This document shows, piece by piece, positions 22,450-30,690 of a stretch of DNA of 51,022 bases. Position 1 is the first letter of the stretch. Each line of letters opens with the position of its first letter. A program made the position numbers and the translations under genes. The stretch is from Mesostigma viride (taxonomy: Eukaryota > Streptophyta > Mesostigmatophyceae > Mesostigmatales > Mesostigmataceae): contig RPFO01001089.1 in the NCBI GenBank assembly GCA_009746045.1, positions 1 to 51,022 on the forward strand, read 5' to 3'. The notes under the pieces are model-generated. The model had not been told where the DNA came from. It worked only from the letters and a program-made list of their open reading frames with translations, and searched no databases.

Positions 22450-23090
22450 GGGCGATGACGGTGACGGCCGTCACCGTCATCGCCCTCGACGGGCGTGATG
22501 AAAAGTACCTGGTTGATAGGCGGCAGCTATTCACAATATAGGCCGTTTTTTATTACTCCGAATAAAGAGTTAAGAGGTTGGCCCTCGGCAGGGCGATGAC
22601 GGGGCGCTGACGGGGCGATGACGGGGCGATGACGGGGCGATGACGGGGCGTTCACGCGCGTGATGAATACAACCTGTTTGATAGGCAGCGGCTATTGGTA
22701 ATATACTTTGTTGATTAAGAGAAGAGTTTAGATGTTGGCCCGTCGAGGGCGATGACGGTGACGGCCGTCACCGTCATCGCCCTCGACGGGCGTGATGAAA
22801 AGTACCTGGTTGATAGGCGGCAGCTATTCACAATATAGGCCGTTTTTTATTACTCCGAATAAAGAGTTAAGAGGTTGGCCCTCGGCAGGGCGATGACGGG
22901 GCGCTGACGGGGCGATGACGGGGCGTTCACGCGCGTGATGAATACAACCTGTTTGATAGGCAGCGGCTATTGGTAATATACTTTGTTGATTAAGAGAAGA
23001 GTTTAGATGTTGGCCCGTCGAGGGCGATGACGGTGACGAGCGTCACCGTCATCGCCCTCGACGGGCGTGATGAAAAGCCCATGTTTTATA
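22450..23090. repeat. Tandem units of about 285 bp, each built on a large palindrome
   Basis: Two full units and a partial third start near 22450, 22739 and 23016. Each begins with a GC-rich palindrome, GGGCGATGACGGTGACGG and its complement. The one at 22739-22790 is a perfect 52-bp palindrome. The third has a 2-base asymmetric centre. Short GGGGCGATGAC direct repeats vary in number between units. Confidence 0.85.
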
Positions 23091-23157
23091 TGCGGTAGCT
23101 ATTGGTAGTCCGTAGTATATAGGTCGTTGACTATCACTCCGAATAAAGAGTTAACAG

Positions 23158-23520
23158 GTTAAGTGTCGGCGCTTGCATACTGTACATATGTTATGTAGTG
23201 GCGTGATCCACAACGTCGTTGTGGGTCACGCTACACTTCGGCCCACCGCCACGCTCAAGTGTCGGCGCTTGCATACTGTACATATGTTATGTAGTGGCGT
23301 GATCCACAACGTCGTTGTGGGTCACGCCACTACATACAGTGCATACAGTGCCTTAGCGTGTGGCAGTAGACCGAAGTGCACCCGGCGTGTACACCCGTGT
23401 ACACCCGGAGTGTACACCCGTGTGTACCCGGGAGTGCACTGCGAAGTGGAGCGTGACCCACAACGACGTTGTGGATCACGCCACTCCAAACAGCACATAC
23501 CAAGCGCCGACACTTAGCGT
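23158..23520. repeat. Small inverted-repeat element with internal repeats
   Basis: The ends AAGTGTCGGCGCTTG and CAAGCGCCGACACTT are inverted repeats. The left part is duplicated (23163 and 23256). Inside are palindromes of the type GTGATCCACAACGTCGTTGTGGGTCAC-like (arms about 12 bp) and GTGTACACC repeats. A run of 14 A follows at about 23529. MITE-like in form, with no obvious target duplication. Confidence 0.7.
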
Positions 23521-24043
23521 ATAGTCTCAAAAAAAAAAAAAACAGCTATAAAGTACGCAGCGCGGCGCGACTGCACCGGCCCCTAGAAGATATAGTTGTG
23601 TGTATCCCTTGGAGCTAAGCCACACCGACTCTATCTACCAGTAACAACCCGTGGTCAGTTTCAAACCGAACATGGATTGGCTCCTTACTCCGTGACCTCT
23701 AGTCGGGTTCGTACGTGGTATCATTGAACACAGCGGTGCTTCTTTCTTACTTGACGCCAATAGAACCTCTGCCTGTGCTGCCGGCGCCACTGACTGACTG
23801 GCGAGGGGGAGCTGCTTTACAATCTTTCCGTGGAACACCTTACGCGGCAACCCTTCAAGTCGCAAATTTTTCGCGGTGCTTTGAATTTGGCCGTCCGATC
23901 CCTGCCGATCTACGGTCACTAGCTACGCGTCCGCAAGTGCGTCCCCGTTGATGGAAAGAGCAAGGTGACTGTTGCCGCAAGGCCTTCAGTTCGCGAAGTC
24001 CCTCAATAGTCGTTGGTGGATATCCCTATGCGCGCGGATTCAA
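23521..24043. other. Element E, no gene assigned
   Basis: Short open frames exist on both strands (about 23715-23951 plus, 23919-23635 minus). I cannot tell which, if any, is real. A 5' exon of the next gene may lie here. Confidence 0.3.
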
Positions 24044-26459
24044 ATGGCATTGGTAAGAGTCACGGCGGATCAGGCGGTATGGAACAGATTCAACGATGCC
24101 CTTGACGACGAAGCGCGCCCACAACACGCGAGTAAAGATGACTGGGAGGAGGTAGCAAAAAAGGTGATACACAGTAATTCAAAAAAATATCTGAACGAGA
24201 GATATAGCAAGAAGGAACAAGACGCGACCCTGCTGGCGGCAGTAGTTAAACGATGCGTGACCATCTGCCCTTTTATATCCACCCACCTTTTCAGACAGTA
24301 CAGTGACGCCAAGGAGGCCTACGCCGACCTTGTAGACAAGAGTGGCTTTAAACCACCGGAGCCAGAGACTGCGAGCGAATACGTGGAGAGAGTGATCTCT
24401 CGCCGCCTGTCGGTCAGGAAGAATGAGCATAGTAAGGCGGAGCAGGCTAGGGCCGCCAGACAAGAGGCTGACGCAACAAAGGGCCTGAAAAGACGGCCGT
24501 TGGGCAGCATCGTGATGAACCAGGACGCCAGCCAGGTAAACTCGGTTCGTAATGTTCCCAAATGCAGCAGCATGGTTGAATTTAATCCACCGCAATTTGC
24601 GTTACCACTGATATTCTGTTCGATGCTACGTTTGGACTTCGTCTTTCATATCCCTTCTTTACCACAATGCTGCAGCAGGGTGCCAAACAGCCGCTACTAA
24701 AACGAAAGCAGCCGTCGCCTCCGGCGATCATGCCGCGGCCGCAGGGCCTGACTCCCTCGACTCCGACAAGTTCAGCGCTGTCGGCAGCCCAGGAGGCTCA
24801 GATTGCCGCTCTTTACGCACAGATTGACAGCATCCGTAGTGGCGGCCTCGCTTCTGCTACATTCGGAGCAGTGTCCCCACCGCCTCCAGTGCCAGGCTTT
24901 GAAGGTATATTCGTCTGGAATGGTGTATCCTGCCAGTACGTATACAGGCATGCTTAAATGTGAATTCTTGGTCGTCTATTGTTTTTTCAGCTGCACATTT
25001 CGGCTTTCCTTACAGCAATTGTTTCATCCACAAATGCGTTATTACTACATTTCTTCATCCTACCGGCTATACCGGAATGGAACTATGCATTAGGTAAGTT
25101 CTTTAGGTAAATACTTTTGCCCTTTTCCAACAACTGTGTGAAAGTGACCCCCCCGTGGGGGCGGAGGGTCCAGGGGGAGTTTGAGGCTGCATAGGCTCTG
25201 GGAGGGTAGCTCACGTAAATGACGTTGGTTTCCCAACCTCATATCCCATGCTGCTGTGCCATGCCCACCAATGCAACTCCAAACTTCCAACCCTGCCCCC
25301 ATCCCCTCTTTCAGTGGAGCCCGTTGCCGACAAGGCCGGATCGGTGGTGCTGGCCGCTGTGCACTGTGCCGGTAAGAGATGCGTTGGATATTTTTGTTGC
25401 GCATACTCTTTGATACTTTCAGTGTGTAAGCATAGTACGTGCAAGCATTTTTCTCTAAGTGAAGTCCACAGCGTTGTATTTGTTCATGTGTATGGCTGAG
25501 ATGGTTTTTTGGCGTGCAGGGTCAAGTGGTGTGATGTGCTCGCTTGAATGCTTATTCTCATTGCAACTTGGTTCGTCCTTTCACCACCCTGACTCCTGTC
25601 ACATGGTCATATACTCGTGAATCTGATTGCATGCTATAACCTGTGCCTGGAGGGTGCAGAAGCCACAAAGGCTCCAGCAAACATCCATCTGCTGAAGCGG
25701 TCAAAGAAGGCTGCTGGGCCAACAACACCCGCTGCGCACAAGGCTGCCGCGCCGGCACCGTCTCCCGCTGAGCACAAGGCCGCCCCGCCACCAGCTCCCG
25801 CCGCGCACAAGGCGGCCCCGGCACCGGCTCCCGCTGTGCACAAGGCCGCCCCGGCACTTCCGGCTCCCGCTGTGCACAAGGCCGGGTCCCAGTAGAAAAC
25901 TGCCTTTGATGTTGAAAAACATTGCCTACCCATACAACATTTGACAGTGCAACATTTCTTTATTTTCTTGCAGTGGACTGACTAAAGGCTGTCATGCATT
26001 ATATGTGTTGCATTGTCAACCCCCTGTCACGCAATTACAGGATCTCGGAAAAGGCAATGAGCTTCCCATCAATGACAACGTGGTTTCCATCGACCTGCCG
26101 GAGGTGACCTCATCAACCGATCAGCTTGTGAACACAAGGCCCTATCCAGGAAGCTGCATGAACATGCCATCTGTAAGTATATAGCTGCTGGGCTTTTGCA
26201 TCTGCATGGTTGTTAAGTGCATGTTTGATTGCTACAAATGCTCCATGTAGAAGACTGCCATTGATGTTGCATGCTGTCTTACAATGGACTGACTGTCGGC
26301 CATCATGCATTATATGTGTTGCATTGTCAATCCCCTGTCACGTGATTGCAGGACCAACCCGCCAGCCCTGCAGCAGCACTGGCGGAGCAGGGACCTTTGT
26401 GTCCCCAAGAAACTGTGGAAGCCCCCCTGTGCTGCCCCGGCAAAGAGCACTCAAGCTAG
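24044..26459 (+). CDS. Unrecognised multi-exon gene carried by element E
   Basis: Proposed exons: 24044-24535, 24676-24939, 24991-25093, 25315-25371, 25660 to about 25885, 26041-26172 and 26352-26459 (TAG). Introns have GT...AG ends (for example CAG/GTAAAC, TAG/GTAAGT, G/GTAAGAG, CT/GTAAGT) and the phases agree at every junction except 25885-26041, which I cannot place. Exon 1 is charged and helical (164 codons). Exon 2 is Pro/Gln/Ser-rich. Exon 5 is a run of Ala/Pro units with the core HKAAPAP. The last exons are Pro/Cys/Ser-rich. No known domain. The last two introns share a 3' end of about 47 bp (25994-26040 and 26305-26351), a sign of segmental duplication. It may be a TNPA-like accessory protein or a captured host gene. 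The true start could lie upstream. Confidence 0.45.
25733..25885 (+). repeat. Coding minisatellite, about 30-33 bp unit
   Basis: Five imperfect units with the core GCGCACAAGGC or GTGCACAAGGCC encode HKAAPAPAPA-like repeats in exon 5 of the unrecognised gene. Confidence 0.75.
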
Positions 26460-26677
26460 TTATCTACATGGGGGCAATCGATTTTGGGATGGCTTAGACA
26501 TTACAGCATTTGAAATGACATCTGTGCACTGAATTTTAGTCCCTTCAGTAATCTGTGGCACGTTGTGGCCACCAGCTTGTGTCATAGCCGACGTCTTGAG
26601 CCAACCTCACCTTTGAAGCATAAGCTATGCGTCATATTTCAATTAATTAATGAATCATGGTCCTGTGAAAATTAATA

Positions 26678-26840
26678 ACTTATCACCCTTGGGTGCTCCT
26701 GATTTTTCTGATAACTTATCACCCCTGAGTGCTCCTGATTTTCCTGATAATTTATCACCCCTGAGTGCTCCTGATTTTTTCTGATAATTTATCACCCCTG
26801 AGTGCTCCTGATTTTTTCTGATAATTTATCACCCCTTTTT
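26678..26840. repeat. Subterminal tandem repeat of element E, about 37 bp x 4-5
   Basis: Units contain TTATCACCCCTGAGTGCTCC followed by TGATTTTTCTGATAA. They lie inside the right end of E and share the TGATAA/TTATCA core with the terminal arrays. Confidence 0.85.
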
Positions 26841-27060
26841 TTATCAGAAAAATGTCAAAACTGTGCCTTTTTTTATCAGTTTTTATCAGTTTTATCAGGG
26901 AAAAAAAGCCATTATCAGGCCATTATCAGGCGTTTATCAGGACTTTATCAGGCGTTTATCAGTGTTTATCAGCGTTTATCAGCGTTTATCAGCGTTAATC
27001 AGCGTTTATCAGGTGCAAAAAAAGGGAAAACTGACAATGTCAGGGCCCAAGTTACTAGTG
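26840..27060 (-). repeat. Right subterminal repeats and TIR of element E
   Basis: GCGTTTATCAG repeats mirror the left-end TGATAAACGC array. The element ends AGTTACTAGTG at 27060. Confidence 0.75.
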
Positions 27061-27087
27061 GGGTTCAGGGATGTGTGCAGGCTCAAG

Positions 27088-27090
27088 TCA
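27088..27090 (-). promoter_or_regulatory. In-frame gag TGA of B2 (candidate readthrough site)
   Basis: Context CAT TGA CTT on the minus strand, identical to B1 (34284-34282). The pol frame continues without another stop until E interrupts. Confidence 0.6.
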
Positions 27091-28275
27091 ATGATCAGCA
27101 GCCTTGCCCTTGCCCTTATCCTGGGATGGACCAGCCTTGTCCTTGCTGCCACCCTGAGCTGGCTTGCTCTGACCTTCCTGCCTCAGGTACGAGGGACACT
27201 CATTCCTGAAGTGACCCTTCCCCTGGCAGAAATAACACTCCACCTGACTGATGTCCCGTGAGGTCCCACTGCTGGGCCCAGCCTTGGGAGGACCACCCAC
27301 CCTCTTGAAGTCAAACTGGGACTGTGGATGTCCCGACTTCGGCGGGGTCCCCCGTCCAGCCCTTCTGTCACGCCCCCTTCTGGACCTTCCTCGACCCCTT
27401 GAAGAGGTCTCAGGCCCTCTCGAGGGCGCTGGGCCCCCGTGGCCCGATCCCCTCATGGACTTAACCGTAGGTTCAGCGGCCTCCTCGTCACCTTGACGAG
27501 GGCGCTTACCACCCACGTATTTGCCGCTGAAACACTCATACAACTGGTCCGTCATGGCTGCCCAGCCATGGACCTGTCGCATGTGGATGGTCACATTATC
27601 CATGGTGACCGGATCCAGCTGCAGCGACTTGAGAAAGTCGCCCATGGCCATCCGATCTGCGACGAAGAAGCCCTTGGCCATGGCGTCCTCCCTCAGCTTG
27701 ACGAAGTCTTCAAAGGCGTGGACCACTAGCTGCCCCTTGATGGGCTTGTAGTCCAGGTATTCTTGCTTCAGGTGGGACCCATCTATGGTCCTCTTGTCAC
27801 TCAGGAACACCCTGAGTCGCGTCATAAACGCCGCCCAGGTGTCCCCCGCCGCGTGTCGCTCCCGAACAAACTTGAACAGCCGCCTCGCCGACTGCCTTAT
27901 GTAGGCACTAGACGCTAGGATGCGAAGCTTGTCCCCGGTGTATATCTCCGTGTACAAGTTCATGTCCTCTAACATCCTCTCAGCATCTCGGGGCTGCCAA
28001 TTGTCCTTGATGGACTGAAACTGGCCTAGCACCGCGTACCCTTCAGCCACTGTCGGTCGCTTAGGCGCCGCTTGATCTGCGGCTGGCGCGTTCTGACCGC
28101 CCTGCGATCCTTGGCTCTGATTATCTGGCACCTCAGCCTGGTCTCCCAGCGCCTGGCCGTCCCCGCGTCCATCGCGTCCACCGCGTCCATCGCGTCCATC
28201 TCGTACATCCATTCCAGCGCCGCGCCGCGCGAAGCCCATAAAGCCCGCTTGTTGGTTGATAGCACCCTCACTCAT
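27088..28275 (-). CDS. B2 gag (intact, CCHC nucleocapsid)
   Basis: 395 residues from ATG at 28275 to TGA at 27090-27088. The N-terminus is Arg/Gly/Asp repeat-rich (DGRDGRGG). A helical capsid-like region of about residues 80-240 includes GDTWAAFMTRLRVFLSD. A basic SRGRGRSRRGRDRR stretch leads to the knuckle CYFCQGKGHFRNEC (CX2CX4HX4C, about residue 345), and the tail is Lys/Gly-rich. pol follows in the same frame after the TGA. The same stop is kept in B1, so it looks functional rather than accidental. Element E is inserted 27 bp downstream. Confidence 0.93.
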   Translation of the reverse strand: MSEGAINQQAGFMGFARRGAGMDVRDGRDGRGGRDGRGDGQALGDQAEVPDNQSQGSQGGQNAPAADQAAPKRPTVAEGYAVLGQFQSIKDNWQPRDAERMLEDMNLYTEIYTGDKLRILASSAYIRQSARRLFKFVRERHAAGDTWAAFMTRLRVFLSDKRTIDGSHLKQEYLDYKPIKGQLVVHAFEDFVKLREDAMAKGFFVADRMAMGDFLKSLQLDPVTMDNVTIHMRQVHGWAAMTDQLYECFSGKYVGGKRPRQGDEEAAEPTVKSMRGSGHGGPAPSRGPETSSRGRGRSRRGRDRRAGRGTPPKSGHPQSQFDFKRVGGPPKAGPSSGTSRDISQVECYFCQGKGHFRNECPSYLRQEGQSKPAQGGSKDKAGPSQDKGKGKAADH

Positions 28276-28377
28276 GATGGCTTCTGTTCAGATCTGCTAC
28301 AGCCAGCCAAGTGGCCAAGCAGTAATTAAAGCAATATAAGCTACTGAACAAGAAAGGAAAGTGCCAAGTGTTACCAC

Positions 28378-29301
28378 TCAGGCAAGACCACCACGGCTGG
28401 CCCCAGGCGCGTCCTGGTTCTCCTTGTCGCTGTCGTCGTCGCTGTCGCTCACCACAATCAGCTCTGGCACCCTGCTACCCGCTGCGCCGTTGTCGACCCG
28501 CTGTCGGCCCGCGATGACTGAATCGTCACCGTTGGTATAGTAGACAGGTGACAACCCGTCGTTGGCACCCCGCGGATTGTATCTTGGCACCTCGTGGTCG
28601 CCAAGTGTCTCGTCGCCTAGCCCAGCGACACCCCCTGCTCCCACCTCAAGGTCACTATCGTACCCAAGAGGTGCAAACTCTTCCCAACGCGTCACACGAA
28701 CGCGAAGGGGCTGGGGCAGTTCCTGAAAAGGAACTCTTGCTCGCTCCGGAAACCTGCCGACTCTTGCCGCGCGCTGTCCTCCGGTGATGGCTTCCGCTGT
28801 CGCCCCGACCTCTGCAAGCCGCCTGTGATGCTCCGCTCCGCGTCGTTCACGCCTAACTGGTCCCGCTGCGACACCGGCCTCGTCGCCGATGACGCCTGCG
28901 AAAGTACGTGGTAAACCCGCACCCGCTGCTGTCGGTACAAACTCGTGTCGCCCTGCGCCAGCTGCCTCCGCAACCTCGCCTCGCCTTGTCGCCAACTCCG
29001 CACGCACTCGCTCAGCTACTGCTGTAATCACCGTCTGGATACCGACCAAACCGTGAAGCTCCTGCTCGAGGTCGTCGATGCTCCGGTGCTCCGGAATGAC
29101 GATGGTTTGTACGTGCCGCAGAATTCGCTCCCAATCTTCGACCTGGTCGTCGACGAATTGCACGAAGCTGCGATTAACAGGCGGACGATCTGCAAGCAAT
29201 AAAGATAGATCCCGAACGACACGACGCAATTCAGGCGAAATCGAACCCCCAGCAGACTGCCGAAACCGGAAATCCTGCTGCCGTTGTTCTTCCTGCACCA
29301 T
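28378..29301 (-). CDS. B2 leader ORF (unknown function)
   Basis: 307 residues, starting 93 bp inside the 5' LTR boundary and ending about 100 bp before gag. The N-terminal half is predicted helical, with coiled-coil-like spacing (VEDWERILRHVQTIVI, then DDLEQELHGLVG). An Ala/Arg/Glu-rich middle follows, then an acidic end (VVSDSDDDSDKENQ). No CCHC, protease or envelope features. It is conserved with B1 and occupies the same slot as the leader ORFs of A and C. Ordinary Ty1/copia elements have no ORF here. Function unknown; an RNA-binding, assembly or silencing-suppressor role would be guesses. Confidence 0.8.
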   Translation of the reverse strand: MVQEEQRQQDFRFRQSAGGSISPELRRVVRDLSLLLADRPPVNRSFVQFVDDQVEDWERILRHVQTIVIPEHRSIDDLEQELHGLVGIQTVITAVAERVRAELATRRGEVAEAAGAGRHEFVPTAAGAGLPRTFAGVIGDEAGVAAGPVRRERRGAEHHRRLAEVGATAEAITGGQRAARVGRFPERARVPFQELPQPLRVRVTRWEEFAPLGYDSDLEVGAGGVAGLGDETLGDHEVPRYNPRGANDGLSPVYYTNGDDSVIAGRQRVDNGAAGSRVPELIVVSDSDDDSDKENQDAPGASRGGLA

Positions 29302-29394
29302 TCACCACCGGACGAACTCCTCGCGTCGTCAACGCTGCACACCGCAACCGGCAACGACCCTCCTGGCCGTTCCGCTGAGACTGGTTGTAATTTG

Positions 29395-30093
29395 AGTTAA
29401 CGTTCTTAGCACACGCAATGTGAAGGATATGGTTGCAATGCAGCAATGTGTGAATATGGTTGGAAACGGAGCTTTGTTAAAATCGGATAATGTTACAGCG
29501 TTCACACACTTGAGGCTTGTACACGCGCTTGCCAAGTCAAGGCACAACACGTGAGGCGGGCTCGCAAGAGATCTGCCCAAATGGCACTGGCCTATTGTTT
29601 ATATACTTGTGCACTGTGCTTGCTAGTCCTGAGCAACCTAAGAGGTATGCTCAGTAATAACATTCCGGTACAGTATTCACTACCTGTACAGCGCCCAGTT
29701 CCTATACAGTAGGTCTGCCATACAGGCACAGTGACCACAGAGTACAGTCACCACAGTGACTATTGCATCTGCACCTAGAAGTCCAGGACTAGGCCTGCGG
29801 TACCAACAGACCACAGGTTAAGGTTCCTATTTCCTGCGTACGACGTATTAACCCAATACCGTCGTAGGCTCAGCACCTAATTCCTGTCAGCCCAGGAATT
29901 ACTGTCGACCCCATATGTCGTCGGCAAATATTCACGTCCGACTTAGAAGAACAGCCGGCTCGCGCTCGCGCGCGACCGGGAAGTCGGAACGCCATAACTT
30001 TCTTGATACTTGTCGGAATGAACTCGTTCCGGTGCCGCTGGAATCGCAGAGATATGCCGAATCAGGATCACGCCAATGCGCTTGGCGTTAACT
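29395..30093 (-). repeat. B2 LTR (5' LTR on the minus strand)
   Basis: 699 bp, AGTTAACGTTCT...CGTTAACT, partner of 11959-12657. On the minus strand a TATATAAAC box is a likely promoter element. After it, internal sequence begins CAAATTACAACCAG, which is not a TGG-type primer site. Confidence 0.9.
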
Positions 30094-30098
30094 ATACT
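30094..30098. repeat. Target-site duplication ATACT, right side of B2
   Basis: Matches ATACT at 11954-11958 on the other side of B2. The uninterrupted site is preserved inside B2 itself at 12808-12812. Confidence 0.9.
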
Positions 30099-30690
30099 GG
30101 CTCAGGAGCACAAACAAATTACAATGAGTCCCTATCCCTTCACGGGAGGCTCGTTGTGTGACCCATGTACAAGAGGTTGGCCAACTGTGGCAGCCCATAG
30201 GTGTTCAGCTAAGAACTTGAGAAGTATGTACAACCTTCAGGACCTTAGGCGAAACCCCACAGATCACCCACAACAGCTCATCAGAAAACATTGCTGACCC
30301 CCAGACGGGAGTCGGCGCCGGTCTGCTGCCCCTTATCGAACCAGACACAACATCTACGCGAAGCACATGCAAAACACAAGCTCCCATACTCGTTCCAACC
30401 GTGGAAAATCAGGGGACCTGTCGCCACCTCACCAGCATGGTGGATGGGTCAGCCAGTCCGTGAAACTCCGCCTTAAGACGGCACCAGGGAATCGAACCCC
30501 GCCCACAAACCACAGATCTGGGGAAACCTCAGACTGAGATGAAAACCCCAGATAGACATCTCTCCATCAGAGACAATGTCAGACATTCCCACACCAGAGA
30601 CATGTCTCACCCCTCAAGGTGTGCTCAGGATTATGTACAATCAAGCTCCCAGCCTGATATCCAGAGACTTAAGCACCCAGCTCTCAGCTT
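30094..30690 (-). other. B1 3' untranslated region
   Basis: Nearly identical to 12808-13404 of B2. It has no gene and carries the T-arm-like block at 30483-30504. Confidence 0.75.

Larger units (their letters stand above)
16971..27060. mobile_element. CACTA-like DNA transposon E, 10.1 kb, with repeats and cargo
   Basis: Ends are CACTAGTAACT... and ...AGTTACTAGTG, an 11-bp terminal inverted repeat beginning with CACTA, the hallmark of the En/Spm (CACTA) superfamily. The empty site is seen in B1 near 34250-34260. The flanks are GG/GG, a 2-bp duplication, or AGG/GGG if the usual 3 bp with one mismatch. Subterminal arrays of TGATAAACGC (left, 16990-17115) and its complement (right, about 26930-27012) mirror each other, as in CACTA elements. 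Inside are a TNP2-like exon (minus) and a spliced unknown gene (plus). Confidence 0.8.
11959..30093 (-). mobile_element. LTR retrotransposon B2 (family B), nested in B1 and split by CACTA-like element E
   Basis: On the minus strand: LTR 30093-29395, leader ORF, gag, TGA, pol (27087-27061 and 16970-13405), 3' region, LTR 12657-11959. ATACT lies on both sides (11954-11958 and 30094-30098), and B2 itself retains the uninterrupted target at 12808-12812. Its pol differs from B1 pol by only about three residues. Apart from insert E, leader ORF, gag and pol are all open. Confidence 0.9.

Noticed and set aside
22605-23500. CRISPR-like array of regularly spaced repeats
   Set aside because: The repeats are tandem and palindromic without unique spacers, inside a eukaryotic transposon.
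28378-29301. Leader ORF as an envelope-like gene
   Set aside because: No signal peptide, membrane segment or Cys pattern, and it lies before gag, not after pol.
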